Counted from the stretch's first letter, positions 19,301 through 29,161 are shown. The stretch is 64,000 nucleotides of DNA from Kiloniella sp. EL199 (GCF_900313065.1 NZ_OMPU01000005.1:124888-188887); one strand, 5' to 3'. The notes: a model not told the origin generated them from the sequence alone. Program-made: numbers and translations.

Positions 19301-20661
19301 TAACCGTTCACCTTATCGAGATTTGAAATCGTTTTGTTTGTTAGTATCCACGGGGATGGATTGATGGGCTGTCCGCCTTGACGTAATTCAAAGTAAATTT
19401 CAGCATGTTCCAGCTTCTTGTCACTCATGCGTGCGACCGGCTCACCTGCTAAAACCCATTGTCCTTCAATTACATCAATTCTTTCAACGCCTGCTAATAG
19501 TGTATGATATCGTCCAGAATGTTCAATGATTAAGATGCGTCCATAGCCACGGAATTCACCAGCATAGGCAATTCGGCCATCAAAAGGGGCGATAACCTGT
19601 GCTGATGGGCGTGTTGCGATGACCAGACCCTTGTCATAGGACTCATTTGTTCCCCTTTTTTGTCCGTATTTGCTAATCACTCTTCCGCGAGCAGGGTACA
19701 AAAGGACACGTTTTTGACGAGAAGGGAATTCTCGGATTTGGCTTGGGTCCGGAACAACAGTTAGCTTTGCTACTTGTTGTTCAGACGGGAACGAGGTTTC
19801 CGATGTTGAGGTTTGTTGAGTCTGATTCGGAACCTTTTCAGGTCTGGGCTTTGGTTTTTGTGCTGCCAATGCCAGACGTTTACGCTCTGCCTCTAGTTTC
19901 TTAACCAGGTCTTTCATGTTGCGTGCTTGCTGAGCGAGTTTTTTTACTCTGGTTGTAACAGATTTTTGTGATGCCTGTGCCTTGGATTGTAATTTTTGCT
20001 TTTTGTTGAGCAGAGCATTCAAGTCTTTGCGTTCGCGTTTTATATGCTGCTGTGATGCAAGGAGTGCTGCGCGCTCATCTTCGATTCGGTTTTTGAGTTC
20101 CGCAAGCTCGTCTAAATCGTCACGAAGGCTTTCCACCCGAGTTTCTATTTCGGGGACAGCCACTTTCAAGAGCATGGCGCTACGCACGGTATCTACAGGT
20201 GATCCCGGTGCTGCGACTAAAGCTTCGGGCGGTAACAAGGCGATGCGTTGTAGGGCGGATAGCGTGTGTCCAAGCTTCTCACGGTTCTTGGTCAGGCGAA
20301 TTTTCTTGTGTTCGGCGTTTTCTTCCAGTGAGATCAGCGTCTCTTCAATATCTGTCAGGTCACTTTCGTAGTTCTGCACCTTCTTGGCAGATGCAATCAG
20401 CTGTTGTCTGAGGCCACTGACTTCGGCGTTGAGTTTCTTTGTCTGCGCTGAAAGTCTTTTCGCTTCCTGTTTACTTTGAACTGCTTTCTCTTCCAGCGTG
20501 AGGAGCTTTTCGGTTGCATCCTGTGCTTTGGCAGAATTTAAAAAAAATGAGGCCCCAAAGACCAAGCCCGCAACAGTCATCAACCCGACACAGCTTCGAA
20601 AGAAACTGTGTCGGGTTGATGATTTGTACGAGCGTAAAGCGTTTGGCAACTGTGACCTCAA
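19300..20661 (-). CDS. envC: EnvC-like murein hydrolase activator (degenerate LytM)
   Basis: A 453-residue exported protein. The basic N-terminus leads into a hydrophobic segment ending at AKA-QD (about residue 47). A long coiled coil runs over about 50-275 (LEEKAVQSKQEAKRL, DDLDELAELKNRIEDE), then a Pro/Thr/Gln linker and a C-terminal LytM/M23 domain of about 125 residues. The zinc-binding motifs are altered: NESYDKGLV replaces H-x-G-x-D and HAEIYFELR replaces HxH. It is therefore likely a non-catalytic activator of amidases in the manner of EnvC. It lies 21 bases after gpmI and overlaps ctpA by 1 base. A perfect 17-bp inverted repeat lies within codons 14-29. Confidence 0.92.
   Translation of the reverse strand: MRSQLPNALRSYKSSTRHSFFRSCVGLMTVAGLVFGASFFLNSAKAQDATEKLLTLEEKAVQSKQEAKRLSAQTKKLNAEVSGLRQQLIASAKKVQNYESDLTDIEETLISLEENAEHKKIRLTKNREKLGHTLSALQRIALLPPEALVAAPGSPVDTVRSAMLLKVAVPEIETRVESLRDDLDELAELKNRIEDERAALLASQQHIKRERKDLNALLNKKQKLQSKAQASQKSVTTRVKKLAQQARNMKDLVKKLEAERKRLALAAQKPKPRPEKVPNQTQQTSTSETSFPSEQQVAKLTVVPDPSQIREFPSRQKRVLLYPARGRVISKYGQKRGTNESYDKGLVIATRPSAQVIAPFDGRIAYAGEFRGYGRILIIEHSGRYHTLLAGVERIDVIEGQWVLAGEPVARMSDKKLEHAEIYFELRQGGQPINPSPWILTNKTISNLDKVNG
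20577..20622. repeat. perfect 17-bp inverted repeat inside envC
   Basis: Arms TCATCAACCCGACACAG (20577-20593) and CTGTGTCGGGTTGATGA (20606-20622) are exact reverse complements, with a 12-base spacer. The element encodes SSTRHSFFRSCVGLM plus one base in envC and begins about 40 bases into the message. No T tract follows in the minus-strand direction, so it is not a simple terminator. It would fold into a very stable mRNA hairpin. Confidence 0.9.
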
Positions 20662-20682
20662 ATAAGTTTATTCTATAACTGT

Positions 20683-22227
20683 TTAATCATCATCTCGTCT
20701 GATAAGTGACTGTCCATCCATATCAGCAGGTTGATCCAGATTCAGTAAGTCTAGAATTGTTGGTGCAATGTCCGCAAGGCGACCATTTGCGATCTTGGTA
20801 ACATTATCGGGACCATTTACTAATAAAATGGGAACAGGATTCAAAGTATGTGCTGTATGAGGCAGTCCTGTGATTAGATCGAGCATTTCTTCGGCATTAC
20901 CATGATCCGCTGTGATCAGTAATCGTCCGCCCATTGACAAGGTCGCCTGATAGATATCCTGTAAACAGCTATCAACAGTTTCAGCGGCTTCTATTGCGGC
21001 CTGTAAATCACCAGTATGGCCAACCATATCGCAGTTGGCGAAATTGCAGATCAACATCTCATAGTTACCACTTTTAATCGCGTTGCAGAGCTTTTCGTTT
21101 ACTTCTGGTGCTGACATTGAAGGCTGGAGATCGTAGGTTGCGACTTTGGGTGATGGCACAAGAATGCGGTCTTCACCGGGCAATGGATCTTCCACTCCGC
21201 CGTTAAAGAAGTAGGTCACATGTGGGTACTTTTCCGTTTCGGCGATACGGAGTTGGCGTAATCCGGCGTTGGAAACAATTTCGCCCAGCGTTTTGGTTAA
21301 ATCCCTTGGGGCGAACATAACACCCATCTTTTTCGCCAGTTCATCAGAATAGGAAACCATGCCGAGGTAGGCGCAGCATTTCGGATGAGCCTGACGTTCG
21401 AACCCTGAAAAGTCATGATCAATAAAGGCGTGGAGTATTTGTCGTGCACGATCAGCCCTGAAATTGGTCATCAAAAGTGCATCGCCATTTTGCATGCCTT
21501 GATAGCCATCTATCACGCAGGGCAGGACAAATTCGTCCCAAACCTTTTGTGCGTAGCTGTTGGCAACGGCTTCATCCGGGGACGAGGCCGTTTCTCCCTG
21601 ACAGAGAGTGATAGCATCATAAGCTTTTTTAACACGCTCCCATCTGTTATCGCGGTCCATTGCGTAATAACGTCCGAGAACAGTCCCGATTTGAACCTCG
21701 GGTGTTGTTGCTCTGAAAGCGGTCAGGAATTCTGCTGCGGATTGTGGTGCTGTATCTCGGCCATCTAAAATCGCGTGAACAATAACCGGTATACCAGCTG
21801 TCTTGAGCGTATTGACCAGATAAGACGTTTGATCCTGATGTCCGTGTACACCACCATTTGAAATAACGCCCAGAATATGCGCGGTTCCACCGCTTGCTTT
21901 TAGGCTTGCGATTGTTTCTAGCAAAGCGGGGTTCTGGGCAAAGCGTCCGTCCTGAATTGCGGTATCAATACGAGGCAATGATTGCATAACGACACGTCCG
22001 GCCCCGATGTTCATATGTCCGACTTCTGAATTGCCCATTTGTCCCGTGGGCAAACCTACATCCAGTCCACAAGTGGCCAAATATCCCAAGGGGACCTCTT
22101 TACTTAGCTTGTCAATCAGAGGCGTTTTTGCCAGGTTAATCGCGTTATGATCATCTTCTTTACGAAATCCCCAGCCATCAAGAATACAAAGAACAACAGG
22201 CTTGGGTTTATTTTGAACTGATGACAT
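20683..22227 (-). CDS. gpmI: 2,3-bisphosphoglycerate-independent phosphoglycerate mutase
   Basis: GpmI interconverts 3- and 2-phosphoglycerate using two Mn ions. The protein has 514 residues, the usual length. D17 lies in VLCILDGWG and the phosphorylated serine S67 in MGNSEVGHMNIG. Substrate-binding HGHQDQTSY and ILDGRDT precede the second half of the metal site, with NFRADRARQ and the ADHGNAEEM motif near residue 450. It is located between rlmH (about 275 bases upstream) and envC, as in many alphaproteobacteria. Confidence 0.97.
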   Translation of the reverse strand: MSSVQNKPKPVVLCILDGWGFRKEDDHNAINLAKTPLIDKLSKEVPLGYLATCGLDVGLPTGQMGNSEVGHMNIGAGRVVMQSLPRIDTAIQDGRFAQNPALLETIASLKASGGTAHILGVISNGGVHGHQDQTSYLVNTLKTAGIPVIVHAILDGRDTAPQSAAEFLTAFRATTPEVQIGTVLGRYYAMDRDNRWERVKKAYDAITLCQGETASSPDEAVANSYAQKVWDEFVLPCVIDGYQGMQNGDALLMTNFRADRARQILHAFIDHDFSGFERQAHPKCCAYLGMVSYSDELAKKMGVMFAPRDLTKTLGEIVSNAGLRQLRIAETEKYPHVTYFFNGGVEDPLPGEDRILVPSPKVATYDLQPSMSAPEVNEKLCNAIKSGNYEMLICNFANCDMVGHTGDLQAAIEAAETVDSCLQDIYQATLSMGGRLLITADHGNAEEMLDLITGLPHTAHTLNPVPILLVNGPDNVTKIANGRLADIAPTILDLLNLDQPADMDGQSLIRRDDD

Positions 22228-22503
22228 CGAGAGGTAACACCTTCTAACTTATTATGTTTATTCCGGCCTTTAGATGATCCGGAAACGAAAGATGGATGAG
22301 TGAGGGAGCCTGTCACAACTGTTTTGCATGTCGTTTTTTATTTAAGTATCAATTTTGAAAGGCAATGTAGCCTTCTTTTAAGACAATTTCACGAGCTTGT
22401 TTGGGTTTGGGCAAGAAAAAGTACCGGATTGTAAGAATATTAGAAATCAATGCAGAAATTTTTCCAATAGATTTTCCCAGTAGAAAGAGAATAGGTGGTA
22501 TTT

Positions 22504-22977
22504 TTATTCCCGGTGGTAGGGATGGCCGCTTAAAATACACGAGGCGCGATATACTTGTTCAGCAAAAAGACCCCGAACAAGCATGTGCGGCCATGTAAGG
22601 CGCCCAAAACAGAGACTTTGTTGTGATCTGGCTTTCACGGCACTTGAAAGGCCATCTGCGCCCCCGATAAGGAAGGCTATATCCTGATCACCGCTGTCTT
22701 GCCATTTTCCAAGAAGTTTTGAAAATTGCTGACTGGATAGATCTTTTCCTTTTTCGTCCAGGATCACAATTTTAGCGCCCTTGGGCGCGGCGGCGAGGAG
22801 CAGTTCGCCTTCACGTTCTTTTAATTTTACAGCAGGCAGATTCTTCTTTTCTTCTACTTCCTTGAGGTCAAGGCTCCAGTTGAGTCGATTACCCCGCAGG
22901 CGATTACAGTAAAGTTCAAAAAGATCCTTCGCCGGACTGACCTTGGCCTTTCCGACTGCAATTAATGTTATCCGCAT
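22504..22977 (-). CDS. rlmH: 23S rRNA pseudouridine-1915 N3-methyltransferase
   Basis: A 157-residue SPOUT methyltransferase that modifies helix 69 of 23S rRNA. It starts MRITLIAVGKAK. It shows the trefoil-knot SAM site FLIGGADGLS and LCFGRLTWPHMLVRGLFAEQ, then ends YRASCILSGHPYHRE, the family-invariant C-terminus. It lies 41 bases after rsfS; rsfS-rlmH pairing is conserved across bacteria and links both to 50S maturation. The ~275 bases between it and gpmI hold no convincing gene. Confidence 0.97.
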   Translation of the reverse strand: MRITLIAVGKAKVSPAKDLFELYCNRLRGNRLNWSLDLKEVEEKKNLPAVKLKEREGELLLAAAPKGAKIVILDEKGKDLSSQQFSKLLGKWQDSGDQDIAFLIGGADGLSSAVKARSQQSLCFGRLTWPHMLVRGLFAEQVYRASCILSGHPYHRE

Positions 22978-23018
22978 TGCCTACTTCTAGTTTATGGCTT
23001 TTGCCTATGCTAGGTCTG

Positions 23019-23477
23019 TTAGCCTTCTTGCGATGCAAATGGTTGTGCTGATTCAGGCAATTCCAAACCCCACATTTTTTCCAAGTTATAAAAAGCTCGG
23101 ACTTCAGGTCTGAAAAGGTGAACAACAACATCACCGGCATCCACCAATACCCAATCACCACGATCCTTTCCTTCAGCAATGATACTTTTCATGCCGGCGT
23201 TTTTAAGGCCGCGAAGAAGATGATCGGACATGGCAGAAACTTGGCGGTTTGAATTACCGCTGGCAATAACCATGTAGTCAGCAATGCTAGATTTTCCGGC
23301 AAGTTCGATGACGACAATGTCTTCTGCCTTGTCATCCTCAAGAGAGTTACGAACTAGTTCAAGCAGGTCACGGTTATTTTCCGTGGTATCCTGTATATTG
23401 GCCTCTGGGGCCGTTGATTCTCGTGGTATGATCGGTCTCCGTAAAAAGAATCTGCTCGTGAGGTCACGACTTCCCAC
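23019..23477 (-). CDS. rsfS: ribosome silencing factor RsfS
   Basis: RsfS binds L14 on the large subunit and blocks subunit joining in starvation. The core is LLELVRNSLEDDKAEDIVVI, ADYMVIASGNSNRQVSAMSD, GDWVLVDAGDVVVHLF and FYNLEKMWG. These are the standard family stretches. From ATG 23477 the protein is 152 residues, with about 35 non-conserved N-terminal residues; a later start cannot be excluded. It is followed by rlmH and preceded by nadD with a 180-base gap. Confidence 0.95.
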   Translation of the reverse strand: MGSRDLTSRFFLRRPIIPRESTAPEANIQDTTENNRDLLELVRNSLEDDKAEDIVVIELAGKSSIADYMVIASGNSNRQVSAMSDHLLRGLKNAGMKSIIAEGKDRGDWVLVDAGDVVVHLFRPEVRAFYNLEKMWGLELPESAQPFASQEG

Positions 23478-23657
23478 TACAGATAGTTACTAATACGTTC
23501 CGTACTTATCGCTATACAGAACAAGGGTCTTACAGTGTCAGTTTAGCACAGTAAAGGTGCACGACTCTATATGTTAATGATCATCGTTACATTAAAGGGA
23601 TAAAATCGTTGTTTCTTTGTGATTTTTACCCCTTATGAACATTACGCTTTGTACTGA

Positions 23658-24323
23658 TTACTTCTTGTGAATACCATTCCTGATTGCAGTCGATGATATA
23701 TCCAGCTGTTGGCCATGAATTATTGTCCAGGCAGGTGCAGAGCGTTTCGGCAGACTTCTTGCCAGTTTTTCTGAAACTCGTGTGTTTTTAAAACGTTGCG
23801 CTGCTTTTGAATTGCTTGACTGTAGCGAATAACCCGGACGAGCAAAAACGGCTACTTTCACTGTGCTGAAGATATCTTGCCAATCGCGCCACAGGGGAAT
23901 TTGGCTCAAGTTATCAGCACCCATAAGCCAGGTGAAGTTAACAGAAGGAAATATCTGCCTTAAACGGGAAAGTGTATCGGCGGTATAAACTGATCTGATC
24001 TGACTTTCGATTGTGCTAACCCGTATCTTGGGATGCTTTGGAATAGACAAAGCACTTTTGACCCTGTCCGGGAGTGAGGCCATATCTTTTGTGTTTTTCA
24101 AAGGGTTTTGCGGTGATACCAACCACCAGACTTCGTCCAAACCCAAGTGAATGATCGCTTCTTTGGATATTTGACAATGCGCCTTGTGTGCAGGATTGAA
24201 AGACCCTCCAAGCAGGCCAATTTTACTTCCTTTAGGAGGGAGGCGTCCACCCAGACTGTTTGAGATGCTTTGGGGGCAAAGCACCTTGGAGAAAATCAGG
24301 CTGGGTGGTTTTTGTCTTAGCAT
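23658..24323 (-). CDS. nadD: nicotinate-nucleotide adenylyltransferase
   Basis: NadD makes deamido-NAD from nicotinate mononucleotide and ATP. The nucleotidyltransferase motif is IGLLGGSFNPAHKAH at about residue 35 and the C-terminal motif is ISSTAIRNGI. VWWLVSPQNPLK and FTWLMGADNL are family-typical substrate-site segments. The ORF has about 33 residues ahead of the conserved start of the fold, a common feature of alphaproteobacterial NadD, though a shorter start is possible. Length is 221 residues. It lies 24 bases after proA. Confidence 0.95.
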   Translation of the reverse strand: MLRQKPPSLIFSKVLCPQSISNSLGGRLPPKGSKIGLLGGSFNPAHKAHCQISKEAIIHLGLDEVWWLVSPQNPLKNTKDMASLPDRVKSALSIPKHPKIRVSTIESQIRSVYTADTLSRLRQIFPSVNFTWLMGADNLSQIPLWRDWQDIFSTVKVAVFARPGYSLQSSNSKAAQRFKNTRVSEKLARSLPKRSAPAWTIIHGQQLDISSTAIRNGIHKK

Positions 24324-24347
24324 CTCGTTTTGTAAATTGCTTTGCGA

Positions 24348-25607
24348 CTAAGGTCTGGCATGACCTGTACCACGAACAAGATACTTGTAGCTTGTCAGTT
24401 GATCTGCCCCGACGGGCCCGCGGGCATGCAATTTTCCTGTGGAAATGCCAATCTCGGCACCCATGCCAAATTGTCCGCCATCGGCAAACTGTGTCGAGGC
24501 ATTGTGGATCACGATACCTGCATCGACTTCCTGTTGAAATGTTGCTGCTGCATCCTCATTGGCTGTGATAATGGCCTCTGTATGATGAGAGCCATGGCGG
24601 TTGATATGCGCAATCGCGTCTTTTAAATTCGTCACCTTTTTCACGGAAAGAATAGCATCCAGATATTCTGTATCCCAATCCGCAGTAGTGGCTTCTTTTA
24701 CCCGACTATCCAGTTGCTGGATTTCGGCATCACCCCTGACTTCGCAACCCTTGTCCATAAGGGCACTCAAAATTGGTTTCAGGTTTTTGTCTGAATAGTT
24801 TGTATCAACCAGAAGTGTCTCTGTTGCACCACAAATGCCTGTGCGGCGCATCTTTGCGTTCAAGACCACTTCAAGAGCCATTTGAGGATCTGCCGCTTCG
24901 TGCAGATATGTATGACAAAGGCCATCAAGGTGAGCGAGAACAGGCACACGACTCTCTGTTTGAATACGTTCAATAAGACCACGTCCACCCCGTGGAATGA
25001 TCAAGTCAACATACTCGTTCATGGTCAGCAAGTGGCCAACTGCTGCGCGATCTGTTGTGGGGACACGCTGTATTGCTGCAACGGGCAGGCCAGCTTCTTC
25101 CAGACCTGTTTGCAAACAGTCCAAAATAGCGCCGGAAGACTGAAAACTTTCCGAACCACCACGCAGAATAGAGGCATTTCCCGCTTTCAGGCACAATGCA
25201 CCTGCATCTGCTGTCACGTTGGGGCGGCTTTCGTAGATGATGCCGATCACCCCTAAAGGCACAGAAATTTGCTCGAATGTCAGGCCATTAGGTTGATCCC
25301 AGCTTTTAAGTGACTTCCCGATTGGGTCGGGAAAAGCGGCGATTGCTTCTAGGCCTGCGGCCATGGTTTCGACACGGTCATTGTCCAAAGCAAGGCGGTC
25401 GAGCATTGCGCTGCTGATACCTTTGGCCTCTGCCGCAATCATGTCTTTCTTATTTGCATCAAGAATTATCGGTAATTGAGCGCGAATGGCTTTGGCAGCG
25501 GCAAGCAATGCATTGTTTTTTGCATCTGCCGGGGCCAGAGCCAGATCCTGTGCAGCAGCTTTTGCAGCTTGTCCCAGCTGATCCATTTGCGCTTTCAGTT
25601 CGCTCAT
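24348..25607 (-). CDS. proA: glutamate-5-semialdehyde dehydrogenase
   Basis: ProA reduces glutamyl-5-phosphate to the semialdehyde in proline synthesis. The 419-residue protein has the family features: PLGVIGIIYESRPNVTADA at about 115, LCLKAGNASILRGGSES, the catalytic Cys in MRRTGICGATETLLVD (about residue 255), HRHGSHHTEAI-type segment INRHGSHHTEAI, and a C-terminal HARGPVG. It lies 81 bases after proB, so the two pathway steps are consecutive in one transcript, with nadD next. Confidence 0.97.
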   Translation of the reverse strand: MSELKAQMDQLGQAAKAAAQDLALAPADAKNNALLAAAKAIRAQLPIILDANKKDMIAAEAKGISSAMLDRLALDNDRVETMAAGLEAIAAFPDPIGKSLKSWDQPNGLTFEQISVPLGVIGIIYESRPNVTADAGALCLKAGNASILRGGSESFQSSGAILDCLQTGLEEAGLPVAAIQRVPTTDRAAVGHLLTMNEYVDLIIPRGGRGLIERIQTESRVPVLAHLDGLCHTYLHEAADPQMALEVVLNAKMRRTGICGATETLLVDTNYSDKNLKPILSALMDKGCEVRGDAEIQQLDSRVKEATTADWDTEYLDAILSVKKVTNLKDAIAHINRHGSHHTEAIITANEDAAATFQQEVDAGIVIHNASTQFADGGQFGMGAEIGISTGKLHARGPVGADQLTSYKYLVRGTGHARP

Positions 25608-25688
25608 ATCCTTACATTCCTGTTTTGGTGCAACTTTCTTTGCTGCCTTGGTTATATCTCAATAGAGATTTGATTATATTGTGTTTTT

Positions 25689-26837
25689 TTAGTTGAGAAC
25701 AAGATCGTCTCTGTGAATCAGTTCTTCCCGCCCAAGATATCCTAACCTTGCTTCAATTTCTGATGACTGTAGGCCGATGATTTTCCTGGCATCACCATTG
25801 GAATAGGCTATGAGTCCGCGGGCAACTTCGCGTCCATCCGGTGATTTAACCAGAACAGCATCTCCACGTTGAAACTTTCCATCAATAGCCGTAACCCCTG
25901 CAGGAAGAAGGGATTTTCCATTTTGCAAAGCTTTGAGAGCACCGGCATCGAGTGTCACGGTGCCCAAAGGTTTCAGGCTACCCGCGATATAGCGCTTACG
26001 AGCTGTTTTGGGTTCAACAGAAGCTTCAAAAACGGTGGCTCTGTTGCCCTCTATAATGTTCTGTAGCGGATTAAGCTTATGACCGTTCGCAATAATCATG
26101 CTACAGCCCGCACCAACAGATATCTTGGCAGCTGATATCTTGGTGATCATACCGCCTGAACTATAACCGGGAAGCGCTTCACCTGCCATGGCGTCAATTT
26201 CAGGTGTGATCTCGCTAACGACAGGCAGAAATTTAGCATGCTCGTCACGCTTTGGGTCTGCAGTATAGAGGCCATCAATATCGGATAAAAGCACCAACAA
26301 ATCTGCGTTAACCATGGCACCAACCCGTGCGGCGAGGCGATCATTATCCCCAAAGCGAATTTCGCTGGTTGCGACGGTGTCATTTTCGTTGATGATTGGA
26401 ACTGTACCCAATCGCAACAGAGTGGTCAGGGTGTTTCTGGCATTGAGATGTCGGCGACGTTCCTCTGTATCCCCAAGGGTCAAGAGCACCTGGGAAACGG
26501 TTATATCGTGCCTTGCCAGTGCTTCCTGATAGGCATGAGCCAGAAGAATTTGTCCCGTTGCGGCAGAAGCCTGTTTTTCCTCCAGACGCAGGTTTTGTTT
26601 GATTAGACCGAGATGGTTTCTGCCAACGGCAATTGCGCCAGAAGAAACCAGCATAACCTCTGCACCGCGTGCACGGAGGTTTGCAACATCATCTGTTAAG
26701 GCATTGAGCCAGTTCAGGCGCGGTTTGCCTGTCTTGTCGTCAACCAGCAGTGCAGAGCCGATCTTGATGACAATACGCTTCGCAGATCTCAGGTGTTCAG
26801 CGGCAGATAAACCTGTCCCGGATGATATGTTGCTCAT
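25689..26837 (-). CDS. proB: glutamate 5-kinase
   Basis: ProB performs the first and usually feedback-inhibited step of proline synthesis. The amino-acid-kinase domain occupies about 15-270 ([63 protein letters not shown]). A C-terminal PUA domain occupies about 285-370, giving 382 residues, the long form. It starts 15 bases after the obgE stop. Proline is also an osmolyte, but this housekeeping position gives no sign of osmotic control. Confidence 0.97.
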   Translation of the reverse strand: MSNISSGTGLSAAEHLRSAKRIVIKIGSALLVDDKTGKPRLNWLNALTDDVANLRARGAEVMLVSSGAIAVGRNHLGLIKQNLRLEEKQASAATGQILLAHAYQEALARHDITVSQVLLTLGDTEERRRHLNARNTLTTLLRLGTVPIINENDTVATSEIRFGDNDRLAARVGAMVNADLLVLLSDIDGLYTADPKRDEHAKFLPVVSEITPEIDAMAGEALPGYSSGGMITKISAAKISVGAGCSMIIANGHKLNPLQNIIEGNRATVFEASVEPKTARKRYIAGSLKPLGTVTLDAGALKALQNGKSLLPAGVTAIDGKFQRGDAVLVKSPDGREVARGLIAYSNGDARKIIGLQSSEIEARLGYLGREELIHRDDLVLN

Positions 26838-26852
26838 AGATCTGTACCACGA

Positions 26853-27902
26853 CTAGATTGGGGAGTAGCCTTGCGGACCCTGTTCGGATTCAAGCTCTTC
26901 CTGCTCCTCTTCACGACCATCGAGAATATGATCAAGTAAAGCAGCAAGTACTTCTTTTACGCCGTCCTGACTGATGCCGGAAAGAAGGTGAACTTTCTGG
27001 CCAGATAGTGCTTCCAGTTCGGCCTGTCTTTCAGCAGCTTCTTCTTCGACCAAGGCATCAACCTTGTTGAGCGCCAGAACCGAAGGTTTTGTGTCCAGAC
27101 CTTCACCATAGGCTTCAAGCTCGGCGCGGATGACTTTGTAATCTTCCAGATAGCTGTCAGAGGTTCCGTCCACCAAGTGCAATAGAGCGCCACAACGTTC
27201 TACGTGTCCCAGGAAGCGTGTGCCAAGGCCATGCCCCTCACTCGCCCCTTCGATCAACCCCGGAATATCGGCAATGACAAACTCTTCCCCACGGCTATAG
27301 ACGACACCAAGGTTCGGATGCAGTGTGGTAAAGGGATAGTCAGCAATTTTTGGTTTGGCACGAGACACAACAGACAGGAAGGTTGATTTCCCGGCATTTG
27401 GCAAACCGGCAAGGCCAACATCGGCGATCAGTTTCAGACGGAGCCAAACCCACATTTCTTCGCCGGGCCAGCCGGGGTCAGATCGGCGAGGGGCGCGGTT
27501 TGTTGATGTTTTGAAGCGCGCGTTTCCAAAACCGCCATCACCACCTTTACAGATGATAAACTCCTGGCCTTCTTCGGTGATGTCACAGATGACCTGTTCT
27601 TTGTTTTCGTCCAAAATGACGGTGCCGACAGGTACTTTGATGACCATAGGCTTTGCCGCAGCTCCAAACATATCGCTCCCGCGGCCGTTTTCACCACGCT
27701 TTGCTTTAAAGTGTTGTGCATAGCGGAAATCGATCAGAGTATTCAGTCCATGAGCGCCCTGGATGATAACATCGCCACCGCGACCACCATCACCACCATT
27801 GGGGCCACCGAATTCGATGTATTTCTCGCGCCGGAAACTGGTACAGCCCCCGCCACCATTGCCGCTTTTTACAAAAATTTTGGCTTCGTCAAGAAACTTC
27901 AT
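26853..27902 (-). CDS. obgE: Obg GTPase, ribosome assembly
   Basis: An essential GTPase of late 50S assembly. The Gly-rich Obg fold covers about 1-158 ([36 protein letters not shown]). The G domain follows with G1 [10 protein letters not shown]3 [16 protein letters not shown] and G4 NKVDAL. The protein ends at 349 residues with an acidic [12 protein letters not shown] tail and no OCT domain, which is typical for alphaproteobacteria. It follows rplU-rpmA after a gap of about 210 bases that contains an intrinsic terminator, so it probably has its own promoter as well. Confidence 0.97.
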   Translation of the reverse strand: MKFLDEAKIFVKSGNGGGGCTSFRREKYIEFGGPNGGDGGRGGDVIIQGAHGLNTLIDFRYAQHFKAKRGENGRGSDMFGAAAKPMVIKVPVGTVILDENKEQVICDITEEGQEFIICKGGDGGFGNARFKTSTNRAPRRSDPGWPGEEMWVWLRLKLIADVGLAGLPNAGKSTFLSVVSRAKPKIADYPFTTLHPNLGVVYSRGEEFVIADIPGLIEGASEGHGLGTRFLGHVERCGALLHLVDGTSDSYLEDYKVIRAELEAYGEGLDTKPSVLALNKVDALVEEEAAERQAELEALSGQKVHLLSGISQDGVKEVLAALLDHILDGREEEQEELESEQGPQGYSPI

Positions 27903-28040
27903 CGTGGTGCCTGTTCTCTATCATTGCAAAATCACGTCACCTTGTCGGAACGGGTGTTGCAACGATAGGTGTTCAGAGTTATCTATTGCCGCAGGTAAGG
28001 TTGCGATATAGCCGGAATATAAGTGGAAAACTTAAATACG

Positions 28041-28073
28041 AAAAGGGGGGAATGGATTGCCATTCCCCCCTAA
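28041..28073 (-). terminator. Rho-independent terminator of rplU-rpmA
   Basis: A perfect 11-bp stem GGGGGGAATGG / CCATTCCCCCC with a 4-base loop is followed, reading leftward, by TTTTCG. It lies 40 bases after the rpmA stop. Confidence 0.9.
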
Positions 28074-28113
28074 ACCATTTCAACCCAGACGCAAGGACTG
28101 GTTGGCGGGGCCG

Positions 28114-28371
28114 TTAGGCCGCCGGCTGTACAGAAATGTATGTGCGTCCACCAGCTTTCTGGCGGAATACAACTTCGCCTTCAACTGTGGCAAAGATTGT
28201 GTGATCTTTACCCATGCCGACGTTGTCACCGGGGTGGAACTTGGTTCCGCGCTGACGAACCAGGATGTTGCCTGATACGACGTGCTCACCACCAAATTTT
28301 TTAACACCTAGGCGGCGACCAGCTGAGTCGCGACCGTTGCGGGACGAACCGCCTGCTTTCTTATGTGCCAT
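28114..28371 (-). CDS. rpmA: 50S ribosomal protein L27
   Basis: The protein is 85 residues and starts [20 protein letters not shown], the invariant N-terminal tail that reaches the peptidyl-transferase centre. [20 protein letters not shown] and GTKFHPG follow. There is no cleavable N-terminal leader of the firmicute type. It lies 6 bases after rplU. Confidence 0.98.
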   Translation of the reverse strand: MAHKKAGGSSRNGRDSAGRRLGVKKFGGEHVVSGNILVRQRGTKFHPGDNVGMGKDHTIFATVEGEVVFRQKAGGRTYISVQPAA

Positions 28372-28377
28372 GAGGTC

Positions 28378-28869
28378 TTATTCCTCTGCTGCTTTTTTCT
28401 TAGGAGCTGCTTTTTTCTTAGGAGCAGCTTTAGCCTTTGGTTCAGCCTTAGCTTTAGGAGCCGCTTTTTTCTTCGGAGCTGCTTTTTTCTCCGTAGTGTC
28501 TGCGTCTGCTGCTTTGGCTTTAGGAGCTGCTGCTTTTTTAGCAGGCTTCTTAGCGCCATCGGCGAGAATGTCAGTGATCTTGATGACAGTGAGATCCTGG
28601 CGATGGCCGTTTTTACGGCGATGGTTCTTACGACGCTTCTTTTTGAAGATGACGACTTTGTCGCCACGTGTCTGTTCAACCACATCAGCCTTGACCATGG
28701 CGCCGTCCACTACAGGCGCGCCAATGGTTGCCTTCTCATCGTCACCGATCATTAGAACTGAATCGAAATCAACAGAAGCACCTGCTTCCAGGTTGATTTT
28801 TTCGACGACCAGAACGTCGTCCTTACGGACTTTGTACTGTTTACCGCCGGTTTTGATTACTGCGAACAT
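28378..28869 (-). CDS. rplU: 50S ribosomal protein L21 with Lys/Ala-rich tail
   Basis: The first ~103 residues are a normal L21 ([43 protein letters not shown]). About 60 further residues follow, made of repeated A-P-K-K-K-A and A-K-A-E-P-K units that end AAEE. Such tails are seen in several alphaproteobacterial L21 proteins and are probably disordered and RNA-binding. The DNA of the tail is itself repetitive, which makes length variation likely. It is the first gene of the block, with a good promoter upstream. Confidence 0.97.
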   Translation of the reverse strand: MFAVIKTGGKQYKVRKDDVLVVEKINLEAGASVDFDSVLMIGDDEKATIGAPVVDGAMVKADVVEQTRGDKVVIFKKKRRKNHRRKNGHRQDLTVIKITDILADGAKKPAKKAAAPKAKAADADTTEKKAAPKKKAAPKAKAEPKAKAAPKKKAAPKKKAAEE

Positions 28870-28953
28870 ATTTATCGGTCACTTAGCTGTTAAATTAGGC
28901 ATTCTATTCATGCATACATGGCCGCACGGAATCCGGGCAGCCAGTGATGCTGG

Positions 28954-28981
28954 AATATAGCCGTGCTTGCGCGAGAGTCAA
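28954..28981 (-). promoter_or_regulatory. sigma70-type promoter for rplU-rpmA
   Basis: Reading leftward, TTGACT (28981-28976) and TATATT (28959-28954) are separated by 16 bases. Transcription would start near 28947, giving a leader of about 78 bases before the rplU ATG. This is the best promoter match in the window. Confidence 0.75.
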
Positions 28982-29161
28982 ACGCTTTGTGAAGTTTAGG
29001 TGATTCTTTCAAGAGCTTTGTTGATATCAAGGCTTAAATTACATCGAAAACGGCCATCTATAAAGGCTGAACTCTTCGCTATCTTCAAAAGCCCTTATAT
29101 ATTGAAAAGGTGGTATTCCTGCTGTAGAGAGGCAAAAACATCGCTGGATATATAGGATAAA

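Noticed and set aside
22349..22540. 63-residue minus-strand ORF after rlmH
   Set aside because: It overlaps the conserved end of rlmH, has no clear ribosome site, and its hydrophobic middle matches nothing I recognise; it could be real but I cannot support it.
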